Under the pieces are notes generated by a model, which saw only the letters and a list, made by a program, of their open reading frames with translations, did no database searches and had not been told where the DNA came from. Below, one piece after another: positions 43,085 through 54,920 of a DNA stretch of 64,000 nucleotides (positions are counted from its first letter, which is position 1; every line of letters starts with the position of its first letter). This stretch comes from Allolobophora icterica (taxonomy: Eukaryota > Annelida > Clitellata > Crassiclitellata > Lumbricidae). Both the position numbers and the translations under genes were made by a program. Where the stretch lies: contig OY744610.1 of assembly GCA_963556255.1 (NCBI GenBank), forward strand, positions 66,802,757 through 66,866,756, given 5' to 3'.

Positions 43085-43384
43085 CAGAGGCGCCGCCAGG
43101 CTTAAAAAATTGGACGCACACCCCTCCCGTTTCCTCCCATTCACACCCGTCCTCTGTCTGCCACTTGTAGTCATACACTGAAAATGACTCAGAGTGACTC
43201 ATAAAAGTACAGTATAACACATGCATATGATATCATAATGATATTATTTATACATGCTGTATGGTAAACCAAAATGACACAGTGAAAGTGTCGAAAATAC
43301 CGATGCGATGCCTAATCCTTGTGTGGATTTGATTTGTTGGGTGGACGCACGTGCGTCCAGTGCGTCACGCTGCCGGCGTCCCTG
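43085..43384. mobile_element. hAT-like MITE inserted in an H1 hairpin
   Basis: GCGACAAA is repeated exactly at 43077-43084 and 43385-43392. The ends are CAGAGGCGCCGCCAG and, inverted, CAGGGACGCCGGCAG. The flanks rejoin into an H1 sequence: TTTAACGCCATCTTATGGCG and AAAGGCCGTTGATGTCGAC. Confidence 0.8.
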
Positions 43385-43623
43385 GCGACAAAGGCCGTTG
43401 ATGTCGACCTTGCTTTTGACGTCACAGTATTGATGCAATACTAATGACGTCTTTGGAATTACTGGAAATAAGATATAATAAGCAATTTCTTTTAAATGAG
43501 AAAGCATGTATGCTTTATAAGTTTTCTAGAACTGAACTTAATCTATTTAGTAGGTTTAATTAATATTGTTCAGCAAGATCTTGCGACTGTCTTTCTGCTA
43601 ACGTCGTTCTTGTCTTCTTTGTC

Positions 43624-44191
<568 letters not shown>

Positions 44192-44488
44192 ACCTTCATT
44201 ATGCGACGAGTGATGTTAGCCCTGCATTATAGAGTAGGGATAAAACTGTTGCAGAAAAACCAATAAGCTCTAAGAAGGTCTGATGTAAGGTTTGAGCCGG
44301 CTAAAACGACGTTGCCGCTCTTGCCACCTCGCCCTTTTCTAAGTTTCCGGATCTTTCCACGCCCTTATATCCCCACTCTGATCACCCCACTCTAAAAACA
44401 TATCAACGTACTAGTCATGGCAGTGATAGTGGTATGGTTGCCAGGGCCATTGACATCTCTCACCTTCGTTTTCCCGGCTTGGGACTGG

Positions 44489-44510
44489 CACTACCGGAGT
44501 ACGGGTAGTG
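44489..44510 (+). ncRNA. H3 hairpin, canonical copy
   Basis: CACTACC (44489-44495) pairs with GGTAGTG (44504-44510) around an 8-nt loop. It lies about 95 bp upstream of the plus module at 44603. Confidence 0.55.
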
Positions 44511-44602
44511 GCGGACATCCTTTGGCTGCCTTGGGACCTGCAGATTAATATTTAATGTTTGGTTGGTTCCTATTCTACAACCATTCGAGATATCATCGGT
44601 GA

Positions 44603-44656
44603 TACGAAAATGAGACCTATATTAAGTAGAGAATTCACGAAATAAAGGTGTCTAAA
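44603..44656 (+). promoter_or_regulatory. Start-block module, plus
   Basis: TACGAAAATGAGACC at 44603, TATATT at 44618, AAAGGTGTCTAAA at 44644-44656 (26 bp), then CTAAGCGCAGGGCACCA at about 44695. Confidence 0.6.
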
Positions 44657-44875
44657 TCAAACGCGATCATAATCGTAAACTTCAACTTTCTAAAGCTAAG
44701 CGCAGGGCACCAACTTATCCACGAACGCTGCGTCGTGTCAGAACGGTTGTCCAATTGAATTTATGAGTCTGGTTGCGAGAGAGACTAGAGAGATGAGTCA
44801 TTTAGAAGTGACACTTATTTTCCTTCAGTTTGAGGTCGTTAAACGCTTCACTGCTTCGAATCATTTTACGCTCTC

Positions 44876-44925
44876 TTTAAACACCTTTATATCAGTGTTA
44901 CAAAAGCTGTATCTCCCTCTTTCTC
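44876..44925 (-). promoter_or_regulatory. Start-block module, minus, diverged
   Basis: TTTAAACACCTTTATA at 44876-44891, TATA eroded (TGTATCTCC), then CTTTCTCGTTCAAAT. Confidence 0.4.
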
Positions 44926-45115
44926 GTTCAAATAGTTGATTATTTCGGACCATTAGAGGAAAATGGGTGAGTGGCGCTACCGGGAATCTGTGAGCAGTTC
45001 CTTTAAGTGGCGATAGATTTCGCCAGTATGTTCTGAAGTCTAAGAAGTTCTGTTGTTGTCGCGCTGTGTTTATGTTTATGATTGACTGGCGTTAGAATTA
45101 AAATTTAATTCCATC

Positions 45116-45247
45116 ATGGATAAATACGTTAATTGGACGCTAGAAATGTTGAAAGCCGAGTTGAGGAAAAGAAGAGCCAAGATATCTGGAAGAAAATACG
45201 ATCTTTTCATTTTGAGTATTTCCGCGTTCGTAATAATCGTTACCTAA
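45116..45247 (+). CDS. Short SAP-domain-like peptide, truncated transposon-type ORF
   Basis: ATG at 45116 opens 43 codons. The first 30 (YVNWTLEMLKAELRKRRAKI then SGRKYDL) match the helix-turn-helix pattern of a SAP DNA-binding motif. This type stands at the N-terminus of many transposon-encoded invertebrate proteins. The frame then becomes hydrophobic and stops at 45245. It may be a first exon or a truncated copy; no continuation was found nearby. It lies between modules at 44876 and 45558. Confidence 0.45.
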   Translation: MDKYVNWTLEMLKAELRKRRAKISGRKYDLFILSISAFVIIVT

Positions 45248-45557
45248 AGTAAAACAGGTCAAAAATCAACGGAGAAACGTTTTATAAACGCCTTTGGTAG
45301 TTTTTTAGAAAAATAATCTTATTTTAAAATGCCGTCCCGTTTTCGATAATTAAATAAACTGAAACTCTATAATAATCTCTAAAGGCGCCAACGACCAATG
45401 TTGCCATAAGATGTCGTTAAACCTTGGAAGTAATAATACTGATCGTTAACTATGTTAGTAAATCTGGTCCGTCTCAAAAATCATTGGAAGTGAATCTTAT
45501 TTTCTTTCAGTTTGAGGTCGTTAAACACTTCACTGCTATGAATCGTATTATTCTCTC

Positions 45558-45600
45558 TTTAGACACCTTTAATTCAATATTTTAAACGTTATATATATGT
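45558..45600 (-). promoter_or_regulatory. Start-block module, minus
   Basis: TTTAGACACCTTTAA at 45558-45572 and TATATATATG to 45599 (27 bp). In its sense the downstream part holds AGTGAA...TTCACT flanking GTTTAACGACCTCAAAC (about 45490-45535). Confidence 0.6.
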
Positions 45601-46209
45601 ATTGCTTTTCAATCAAACATTGAATAATAATCTTCCATTCGCTGTAAGTCTTCGCTAGTAATTAAAAGTGTCTTAAAGGAGGCTTTTCTTTAAGTTTCAG
45701 GTCGGCGTAAATGTCGACGTTACACTTAGGCCTAGTTAAATTAAATACACTTGGTACAGACAATTATATTCGACGATTGCTTTGCTACCAACGATTAGTG
45801 GAAAAAATGCCACAAATTAAAAGTTAGGCTCAGTTTTTAAACTCCACTACTGCTCATACTCCAGTTGTGCCAATCACAATCCACAAAATTGGAAAATGGA
45901 GGAGGGTGACGCTGATCAGGGCGTCGTTAAACAGGAAGTAAAGTTGAAACACGTGAATTTCGAGCGTTGTCCAAAATGCCAGGCGAACGGTGAGAATGGT
46001 TCAGATGAATTTTTCTACGGCCATTATTGCTATAACTGTCGTTAAACTGTTGCCAACCATTCGTTGATATACGAAACTGGTCACGTGTCATTAATTTCTT
46101 GTGTCTAACTATGCGAACAACTGTGTTGGTAGTGTCGCGTCAGAGGGGCTGTCCAGAGATCGATGCCCAGTGAAGGTTAGAGTCCTGTTGCCGGAGAGAC
46201 CAGTGAGAG

Positions 46210-46490
46210 GAAGCATTAGCTGCAAATTCCGCCTTCGTTGAGGACAAGAAAGCTTGGAAGGCAGAGGATCGTATGCATTAGGTAGGAATTCTTGAAGAGG
46301 TGAGTGGAAAGTCTGAGGCAATACGTATAAGAATAGCCTGTGACAGATGAGAGGCGGTATTGGTTGAGGAACTGAGAATATGTGGCCTTCAGGGGAAGTT
46401 TTCCAGAGTTGAGGTGCAGTGTGGAATATAGATTGAAGACCTAAAGGGCGAGTGGAGGAGCCTATTAGTTTTCGTACTATTCGATGATTA
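46210..46490 (-). mobile_element. LINE ORF2 3' fragment (CR1/L2-like)
   Basis: Minus-strand frames include HTAPQLWKTSP and, in another frame, RLSTHLFKNSYL, the usual LW..LP and LKTHLF motifs near the end of CR1/L2-type ORF2. Frames differ, so it is decayed. Confidence 0.5.
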
Positions 46491-47529
46491 ACGAAACCTT
46501 ATGGTCGTCGGTGCTTTTGACGTCGACTTCATATTCAAGAAACTTAATTTAAGTCGCTTTTAATGACTCATAGGCAATTAACTGTGAAGGTAATTTTTTA
46601 CTGCACAATTGGGATGTTCCTGTTTAACGACATTGTGTTACTAAAAAGATGACTAGGGTCGCCCTCGTACTTTCTCTAGGCATGGGACTGGCACTACCAC
46701 AGTGGCTGAGGGGGGGTCCAGAGTTTAACGATATCGTATGTCAACCAAAACGGTTGACGTCGGTAGAAGTTATTTTGGCACAATGCAGCCTATGCATATG
46801 TTTAGGGTTTCCAATGACTTTTACTCCCAGCTTTAGTGAGTTCTGCAAGTTTCTGTATATATGCTTAATTCTTGTTTGTTTATTTGTAAATGTAATGATG
46901 TAAATGTTTTGGCGCACACATCTGTGCGTGTGTTTTCTTCTTTCCACGTGAGATTTTTATTATAAAATACATTTAATACAGTTTTTTTTCTAATCCTTTT
47001 TGAAAACTGTGCATAATATTCATTTAATCTAATTTCTATGAATTCTAGATTACTAACACCATAGTCTTCATCGCTCAGTTTACAATACTCTTAAACTATC
47101 TTCTTTTGCGGCACATATTAAATTATCGCTCAACGCGTACGCTAAACATCTTGAGCCACTGAATTTACAAAGGAGCTACTCGTCATGTAAATCATGCTAT
47201 AAGCTTACTCCTCTGCATAACTATTTCTCCTCAGATGTCTGTCAACGCCACCACCTCACTCAACTAGAAAAAAACTGTTTTATTTCAATTTATGGATTCC
47301 TGATCATCCAAGAGCCAACACTAGTTACCACACACAAAAGACAATTAGCTCTTCCTTTATTAAGGCTTGGGACTGGCACTACCAGATTACGGGCTGCGGT
47401 GAGTTTAGCCCTCGATTGTAATCACTAACTTCAAAATGCTAGATTCCTGTTAAGTTGCTTAGTTGCTGTTTAACGACACTTTGTAATGACAAAATTTAAT
47501 TTAACAGAAGTTGTACGATTGCACTGAAA

Positions 47530-47574
47530 ATAGTTTATGTAGTGTCTAATATAACCAATAAAAAGGTGTTTAAA
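47530..47574 (+). promoter_or_regulatory. Start-block module, plus
   Basis: TTTATGTAG replaces TATATATAG of the 54880 copy; AAAGGTGTTTAAA at 47562-47574. H1 relative TATAACAACACCTTTTGGC follows. Confidence 0.45.
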
Positions 47575-48026
47575 AGAACCTGATATTTTGTAGTATTCTC
47601 TGTTTATAACAACACCTTTTGGCTGCTATGGCCGGAGACGTCGATTTCTTCGTTAAACAAATCCACTTTTCGATAAGACCAATGGAAGGTTCCTGATAAA
47701 CGTCGTGTGACTATGCAGAGCGGATATGAGCGTCTTACACTCGTTGAAACTGGAGACAAATACTTTCTCCATTAGAGAGCCTAGAGAACACGGCGTGCTC
47801 CGTTTGATCTCCATGTCGCCGTGAGTTATCCGCGAGCATAGATCTTAATCTAACCAATCTTCAAAACAGTAAACGATCGGAATGGTCTTAATCCCAATAC
47901 GATATCATTCACGTCCGCCCAAAATATTACTTTCATTTTCTAACTTCATCTTGAGGTCGTCGACCTCATCTACACACAAAATAATTACGTTAACCCAGTT
48001 GAGTCATCAAACGACAATGAGATTCT

Positions 48027-48066
48027 TATATATAGCTTTGGAAAACCCGATTTAAAGGTGTCTAAA
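48027..48066 (+). promoter_or_regulatory. Start-block module, plus
   Basis: TATATATAG at 48027-48035 and AAAGGTGTCTAAA at 48054-48066 (27 bp). The next module starts only 82 bp on. Confidence 0.65.
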
Positions 48067-48109
48067 GGAAATGCACTATTGATTTTTGCATCAATGATAT
48101 ATTAATCCA

Positions 48110-48148
48110 TATATAGCCTCGGAAAGAACCGATTTAAAGGTGTCTATA
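48110..48148 (+). promoter_or_regulatory. Start-block module, plus
   Basis: TATATAG at 48110 and AAAGGTGTCTATA at 48136-48148 (26 bp). Confidence 0.6.
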
Positions 48149-48345
48149 AGATATATACTATTTGTATTATCCTTTTGCTGTCGGCACTATTTTACGCCAG
48201 CCTCATCTTGATCAAACTGATCTCTGAAACAATAATATATTTATCGACCGGAATGCCCCATATGACGTCATTCAACCCCGTCCCATAGTCTTACAATTGT
48301 AGACCTCGTGAATAAGCTGGAGCCCTGCGCATAGCCTTAGAGTAG

Positions 48346-48500
48346 TGCAGGGTTCCCAACCATGGGGTGAGACATGGCATTTCAGGGGGTGCGAAAAAGA
48401 GTAGTAAACTTTTTATCGGTTGATAGAAAATCCGTCATGTCTATACAAATGTCACGAAATTAACTCGTTATAAATATTGTTTGCATCGAAGGTGAGGTCA
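48346..48500. mobile_element. Possible hAT left end
   Basis: CAGGGTTCCCAACC at 48346 resembles a common hAT terminal motif. It begins exactly where similarity to the uninterrupted copy at 55800 stops (AGTAGTG in both). The right end was not found, and a LINE follows. Confidence 0.4.
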
Positions 48501-48573
48501 CATTTATGACAAATGAAGTGTCAATTGTAGCATTTCCAAGGTTAAGGAATTCATTTGTCGTAGTGACACCTTG

Positions 48574-49505
48574 TCACCTTGTGCTGTCAGCTCGTGGAGC
48601 TCTAGCGATCGTCCTTGTGAACACACTCCATTGTTTCCTATTCGATGACAAGTCCCTTAATTCCGCCAAATTCAAGCCAGTTACATCTTGTATCTCATCC
48701 ATCCATCTCCTCCTTGGGCGACCCCGTCTTCTCCCCTCACCGCACGCCAGCATCATTTCCTTCTCCAGACCATCAGATCGCATAACATGTCCAAAGAACC
48801 TTAGCTTCATTCTTGTCGCAGTTTGTTTTAACGACTCTTCATTCTCAACTCCAATCTCCTCTCGTATTGATTCGTTCGTTCTTTTCTCAGTCCAAGATAT
48901 TCTCAGCATCTTCCTCCATATCCACATTTCACAAGCGTTAACCTTATTTTCCATGTTCTTTGTCATTGTCCACGTCTCGCAACCGTACAGTACCGTAGGA
49001 AAGATTAGTGCTCTCACAAGCCTTTTTTTGTTTCTATGCTCACATGTTTGTCTTTCCATATCTTTTCCAGTCCGGTCATTGCAGCTTTCCCTATAGCAAT
49101 CCTTCGTTTTATTTCTGGATCACACTTTCCCTCCTTTCCAACCAGTGATCCTAGGAATGTGAAGCTTTCTACCACCTCTATTTCCTCTCCGTCTATCTCA
49201 AAACTATCCCAATCTGCTGTTGTCATGACCTTTGTCTTCTTTATGTTGAAGTATAAACCAGCTTTTTCACTTTCTCTCCTGACCCTTCTTATCAGTTCTG
49301 CCAGATCCTCTTTTCTTTTTGCCATTAATGTTGTGTCATCTGCGTATCTAAGGTTATTCAGTGTCTTTCCAGCGATTTTTACTCCCTCAATTGCGCCCTC
49401 CAGTTCTGCCTTTCTCACAACAACAAGTGACAACAGCATGGGAATACTACTATCCAATATGGCGGCCAATATGGCCGCCAAAACACAAAAAATAGGAATT
49501 ATCAA
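48574..49505 (-). mobile_element. 5'-truncated LINE (RTE-like) RT fragment
   Basis: 49505-49014 encodes NNLRYADDTTLMAK, with the YADD catalytic box, and FLGSLVGKEG. The frame then shifts at an A7 run near 49025 and 49059-48574 continues with LYGCETW, FFGHVMRSDG, GRPRRRWMDE and the C-terminus. The protein lacks the endonuclease and most RT fingers, and is further broken by the shift. A second copy of the 3' end is at 63736-63976. The clade is inferred from the tail motifs. Confidence 0.8.
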
Positions 49506-49662
49506 TCAACTGACTGATCGGTCGCCATTGCCACAGAGATGATTTGTTTTAAATCCGAGAAATATATAATATATTAAGCATAATATTTATTTATATAAAG
49601 CATGGAATCCGCAAGACGTCGTTTTGCGATGGCTGCTACCATATGAAATTACATCGCTCCGA

Positions 49663-49701
49663 TTAGACACCTTTCATTAAATGCATCATATTTCTATAAA
49701 G
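49663..49701 (-). promoter_or_regulatory. Start-block module, minus
   Basis: TTAGACACCTTTCATT at 49663; CTATAAAG at 49694-49701 (26 bp). Divergent with 49785. Confidence 0.5.
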
Positions 49702-50010
49702 GGCCTCTGGTCTGCCAGAACTTGGCATGATTAATGGAGCGATTACCGGAATTAGAAATATATAACGTCAAAAGTAAACGAGTAAAAGGTGTTTAATAAG
49801 AACCTAACATATCACTACACCGTTCAGTATTTAGCTAATTCTTTAGTCTGACAAGGCCGTTTACGTCGACCTTGCGATTGGTACGCAGATTATGTATATA
49901 AGATGATTAGCGTCGCCCTCCTTTTTATCCAGACTTCGGACTGACCGTACCCAAAGTATACCGAAGCTTAGATTGCGTATTGTTGCTGGCGTGTCTGGTG
50001 TTTCGGGAAA
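49700..50010. repeat. Duplication SD4, copy 3
   Basis: Same order as 22360 and 22960; ends where the CR1-like LINE begins. Confidence 0.7.
49759..49796 (+). promoter_or_regulatory. Start-block module, plus
   Basis: TATATAA at 49759 and AAAGGTGTTTAA at 49785-49796 (26 bp). Confidence 0.55.
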
Positions 50011-50700
50011 CCAAAAATCTGTGAAATTCAGGGGGGAGACCGTTCCAGAGGCGTGGTGCTCTGTTGGATATGGCTCGGTTGGAGAACCTGAGATGAGTAG
50101 GCCTAGTAACCGGGGATCGAGAAAGACTGAGATAGGAGGAGGAAGATCAGGTTGAGCGGGTTGCCTGGATAGGGAAGAGATCACGGAGGTACTTGGGCTG
50201 GGAATGTCGTAGGGAGTTGTAGGTATGTATAGGATTTTGAAGTGCATTCGCTCTGGGACATTTAGCTAATGGAGTAATTTGAGGACAGCTTCCATCACTG
50301 CCGTGATATGATGATGTTTCAGCGTTCTCATGACAGCCCTGGCTAGTGAGTTTTTGATAAGTTGCAGGCGCTTTGATTTGGGTGAATTGAAGGCTGAGGA
50401 AGAGGGCATTGCTGTTATCAAACTTTGAATGAACAATGGAGGTAACAATGGTGGAGGCAGTTTTAAGGTCGATCTTAGGAGGGATGAGACGAAGGTCACG
50501 AGTGTGCATAAAGCAGAAGCGGGAGAGGTTGGAGATGTGGTTAGAGAAGGAGAGGTGTGGATCAAAAGTATTACCAAGATTGCGGACGTGGGAGTCAGAG
50601 GTTAAGACAAGAGACGGTGAATTAGCCAACAGGTGTATGGAAGGGTCTTGAAATGATCAGGAAGGCCTAGAATGATGAATTCTGTTTTGAAATGGTTAAG
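49990..50700 (-). mobile_element. CR1-like LINE ORF2 C-terminal fragment
   Basis: Minus strand: VRNLGNTFDPHLSFSNHIS, then KTASTIVTSIVHSKFD, then (shifted) RLQLIKNSLARAVMRT, then (shifted) YNSLRHSQPKYLRDLF, and finally RLWNGLPPEF. This is the standard order of the CR1 RT tail. At least two frame changes show decay. The 3' end abuts the SD4 module near 49990. Confidence 0.8.
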
Positions 50701-51160
50701 GCAGAAGAGATTGGATGACATCCAATGTGTGACTATACGTTAACGACGTTGAAATATTGCATCGACGGTGGAGGGCAGAAGATATCATTTGAAATTTAAA
50801 ATATTTGGTTTGTTTCTTTCTCTACCCAAGTTGCATATTTTGCCCACAATTAGAATTCATTAATTTAAAAAAGAAATGCACTCCACCCTATTGTCTATAA
50901 CTCTATGCCTATACCATACTTTTGCTTTCTTACGCGGCTTGGGGCCAGTGTCGCCAAACTCAGAGCCATGAGAAACTCCGGTTTAAAACTGTTTATACTA
51001 CGTCTTAACGAGGATTTTATCATTTTCATTTAATAATTACGTAAAAAATCGTAACTTCGGAATCAGAGGTAAAACGTATGTTCGCCCACTCCCCTCAGAA
51101 CCCATACTCTGATTACCCTACTCTCAAACCCCATCAACGCACTAGCCCCGCAGGGTTAAT
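50700..51160. other. Non-coding, nothing recognised
   Basis: No module, TE end or domain seen by eye. Confidence 0.4.
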
Positions 51161-51380
51161 ACCCGTGGCTGGCGGTAGTTGTATCCAGCGTTTACCGAAA
51201 TCATATGGTTCCGTGGCCGTTGACGTCGCCTTCCTCTTTTTTCCCGCTTGAGACTGGTACCTCCGGAGTACGGACAGTGGCGGAGATCCGTGGATGGCGT
51301 CAGATCTGGGATGGGAAATTTAATACTTGGTTCGTTCTTATAATAATATTTTTGCAACGCGTCATGTTGAATTGTGACGA

Positions 51381-51434
51381 TACGAAAATGAGAGATATAT
51401 CATGCAGATATTAACCGAAATAAAGGTGTCTAAA
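51381..51434 (+). promoter_or_regulatory. Start-block module, plus
   Basis: TACGAAAATGAGAG at 51381, TATAT at 51396, AAAGGTGTCTAAA at 51422-51434 (26 bp). Confidence 0.6.
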
Positions 51435-51824
51435 GTTTCCGTTATCAAAATATTAAACTTCAAATTTCTAAAGCAAAGCGCAGTGCACCAGCTTATTGAC
51501 GTTCGCTATTTCGTGTGAGAAGGGTTATTTTATCCAGAGATACCGAATGATAGACCAGAGAGAGGAGACGAAGGATTCGCAGCATGAAATCGATGAAGAA
51601 TATGAGCTGAAATAGTATAATAATCTTTAAAGACGTCAACTCCCAAGGTTGTCATAAGATGTCGTTAAACCTTTGAAATAATATTAATGATCGGTAACTT
51701 TGTTCATAGAACTGATCTGCCTCGTAAATCTTTAGAAGCGACTCTTAGTTACTTTGTATTTGAAGTCGTTAAATACTTTACTGTTACAATCGCCATAATT
51801 ATGCTCTATTTACACACCTCTAAA
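51422..51824. ncRNA. Reference convergent unit: two start blocks facing each other over hairpin sequence
   Basis: From left to right: plus start block; GCGCAGTGCACCAGCTTATT (about 51479); H1 with GACGTC (51632-51637) against GATGTC (51658-51663); GTATTT (51756-51761) against AAATAC (51771-51776) around the inverted AACGACTTC loop; minus start block. If both start blocks work, the two RNAs would overlap over about 400 nt. No protein is encoded. It is an inferred ncRNA locus with no expression evidence. Confidence 0.35.
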
Positions 51825-51855
51825 TAATATTGCTAAACCCTATGTATAAACGCAT
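51809..51855 (-). promoter_or_regulatory. Start-block module, minus
   Basis: TTTACACACCTCTAAA at 51809-51824 and TATGTATAAAC at 51841. Confidence 0.5.
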
Positions 51856-53028
51856 TTCAGTTGCAATATTAAGTTTTCGATGTGCCTTTTCTGATTTAAG
51901 TTCGAGGTCGGCGTTAATTTTTTCAAAATCCCCTTAATAAAATTAAATAACTCTTAATGACTTCTGAGTAGATTTACTACTCATTCACTCATTTTGATAA
52001 TTTATATAGCGTCTCTTCAAGAAACCTACTCAGAGTTGCTCCTAGTCCAGCCACGGTTTAAAAGAGAAGATTTAAAGAGGCGGTAGAAAGCAGGTGAACT
52101 GGTGAAATGGACATATTCGACAATTGTTTGGCTATCAAATATATGTCGAAAACGCCATGATTTACCAAAACTTACTCAGTTTAAAAACTCTGCTGCTGCC
52201 CATAATCCAATGGGGCCAATCCCAATCCAAAATTTCGATAAAGGAGGAGGGCGACGTTAATCATCTTTGCTATGATGCAGAGTCGTTAAACAGCAAGTAA
52301 AGTTGGTCTAAATTTCAAGCGCTTTGTCCAACATGACAAGCCAACTGTGAATTTTTCAATGGCCATTACTGACATATTATGTCGTTAAACCGTTCCAGTG
52401 CAATCGTTGATATAATTAACTGTCCAGTCCATGTGCCATTAAGTGTAAATTTCATGTGTCTAACTATATACGAACAACTGTAGTGGTAGTTGTTGTCTAA
52501 CGACCTTGTTTCATAACGAAAGTGAATCGCGTCGTCCTCCTCTTTTACGAATTTTGATGTTAGCTTCCTCTTGGTTAATTATTCATAACGCCCTCCTCTT
52601 CTAATCATAATCGTAAACTCCACATTTTTAAAGAGCTACGCACTTTGATATACAGTAAAACAAAAAAAGCAGAAGATATGATTATGATCGTACAGCCTAA
52701 CGACATCTTGTGGCATCAAAAACCGTTGAGGTCGACAATACAAATATTCTTTGAACAGTTCTCATCTTAACATACATTCAGATATTTAACAATATGATTG
52801 AAAGCAGATGAAATATTCAGCGGAGAAGAGAAATATATTTGAAAGTTTAAACAACAACCGAACATTTTTACGACATCTTTTGGCCGCTGAGCCATTGATG
52901 TCATTTTAAAGAAAATCCAATTCCACCATAATAATTATGTATTACGTTCAATTTAACTAACAACAACTATTTATATTATTTTTTTGTCCTGTAGCAATTA
53001 TTTATTTTAATTTATTTTTTATTCCGGA

Positions 53029-53240
53029 TATTTCTATAGCGCTTCTCGAAGTCTACTACTACTCAGAGGCGCTCCCGACTACAGCATTTGATACAGTGCC
53101 GGAATTTTCAAGCCGAAGCGCCATGAGCAATTGCGAGTGAAGGACTTGCCCAAGGTCCGTACGCAGCGGCTAGAGTGGGATTCGAACCTGCAACCCTCCG
53201 GTCACAATGCGCCGAACTTACCACTGAGCCACCACGCCCC
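53029..53240 (-). mobile_element. tRNA-derived SINE, family A
   Basis: Reverse copy of 16181-16405: TCTATAGCGCTTCTCGAAGT tail, GGGATTCGAACC (inverted box B) and CCACTGAGCCACCACGCCCC (inverted box A) at the end. Confidence 0.85.
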
Positions 53241-53266
53241 ACATTATCTTCAGGCTCTTGTGGTGA

Positions 53267-53838
<572 letters not shown>

Positions 53839-53869
53839 ATCTACTACTACGCATTTCTTGGGCGCTAGT

Positions 53870-53960
53870 ATCTATTGACAAAGCATCATTCGAAGTAACC
53901 GTCTCAGAGGAGCAGGAGGAGGGGGATCGAACCCTTACTCTCCTCGTCATAACTTTGATA
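53870..53960 (-). mobile_element. SINE family B fragment
   Basis: GGATCGAACCCTTACTCTCC (inverted box B) preceded by CCGTCTCAGAGGAG. Confidence 0.5.
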
Positions 53961-54660
53961 TCTATTCCGACAGTTTTCTGTACTCTCTGGCTCTGTGCGT
54001 TTTGGTACGTCTACCTATCTGGTAGTATTTGTCTGGCTGTATGTTTGCTAGTCTGTGTATGCAGTTCTTGGCACAAAACCATCTGAAATTCTACTCATTA
54101 GCCACATGGTCATCAATAATTCCAAATACTAGCCATATAATATCGATAGTTCCATTCATCAACCATGTAATAGCCATTTACAGTTCCAGGAATAAGCCAC
54201 AATGCTACTGTTGCAAGTAAAACCATTAGCTCTGAGAACATTTGATAGAAGGTTGAACCCTTAAAATAAAGGAGTTGCCGAGCCTGTTCCTTGCCTGCTT
54301 CGTAAATATTCGGGTTCATTCACGCCCCTCAGAACCTCCACTCTTACCATCCCCACTCTCAAAACCGCATTAACACATTTTGCCAAGGTTAGTACCTTCC
54401 GTGAACTTGACAATAAATTATCCTATTACCTATCGAATGAACGAAAATTATACCTATATTGTGTCGAAAGTACCCAAGAAAAGGTGTCTAACAGACCATT
54501 AATATGTTTGTTCTTAGTTTGCTTTGTTAACGATATCTTGCGGCTGTCGACCTCGTCTTAAAGAGACTTAAGACACTGTAATGACCGTTAGAAATGAATT
54601 GATGTGAGGGACAAGGTTTTAGTCTACAATGGGCTGACTAGTGACTGTTTAACAACGCTG
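53930..54660. repeat. Duplication SD8, copy 1 (with 62280-62890)
   Basis: Both copies share TGTCTGGCTGTATGTTTGCT, the 31-bp minisatellite remnant, the plus module and the CTTGCGGCTGTCGACCTCGT H1 relative. Confidence 0.75.
54440..54492 (+). promoter_or_regulatory. Start-block module, plus
   Basis: AACGAAAATTATACC at 54440, TATATT at 54455, AAAGGTGTCTAAC at 54480-54492 (25 bp). Confidence 0.5.
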
Positions 54661-54920
54661 TGTCACAACAAAAGACAATTAGCGGCTCCCTCTTCATTTA
54701 TTAAGGCTTGGGACTGCCACTACCAGATTACGGGCTGCGTGGAGTTTAGCCCTTGATTGTACTTCAAAATGCTAGATTCCTGTTAAGTCGCTAAGTTGTT
54801 GTTTAACGACACTTTGTAATGAGAAAAATAATGTTTTTTGTAGAAGTTGTACGATTGGACGAAAAGTGAGAAATACACTTATATATAGCGATTACTATAA
54901 TGAATAAAAAGGTGTTTAAA
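54480..54920 (+). ncRNA. Reference tandem unit: start block, H1, H2, H3, next start block
   Basis: In order: start block 54480; H1 relative (TTAACGATATCTTGCGGC, about 54528); H2 relative (AACGCTGTGTC...AGCG, about 54655); TTGGGACTGCCACTACCAG H3 relative (about 54708); another GTTTAACGACACTTTG (about 54800); then the next module at 54860. This shows one complete repeat period of 428 bp. The same order is in 62706-63060. Confidence 0.35.
54860..54920 (+). promoter_or_regulatory. Start-block module, plus
   Basis: CGAAAAGTGAG at 54860, TATATATAG at 54880-54888, AAAGGTGTTTAAA at 54908-54920 (28 bp). Confidence 0.6.

Larger units (their letters stand above)
47335..48345. repeat. Duplication SD1, copy 1 (with 54660-55800 and 62885-63095)
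   Basis: Shares ACTACCAGATTACGGGCTGC, TAGATTCCTGTTAAGT, two or three plus modules and GACCGGAATGCCCCATATGA in order. It is cut at 48346 by a CAGGGTTCCCAACC sequence that is absent from the 55-kb copy. Confidence 0.8.
51165..52910. repeat. Duplication SD2, copy 2
   Basis: See 8090-10100. A fragment of SINE-like sequence (CTCATTTTGATAATTTATAT to GAAACCTACTCAGAG, about 51990-52050) is inserted only here. Confidence 0.75.

Noticed and set aside
46649..46903. 84-residue hydrophobic frame
   Set aside because: Begins inside an H2-H3 relative and shows no known domain; likely chance.
48506..49542. Long plus-strand frames opposite the LINE
   Set aside because: They are shadows; the minus strand has recognisable RT motifs.
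50436..50651. 71-residue plus-strand frame
   Set aside because: Shadow of the CR1-like minus-strand coding remnant.
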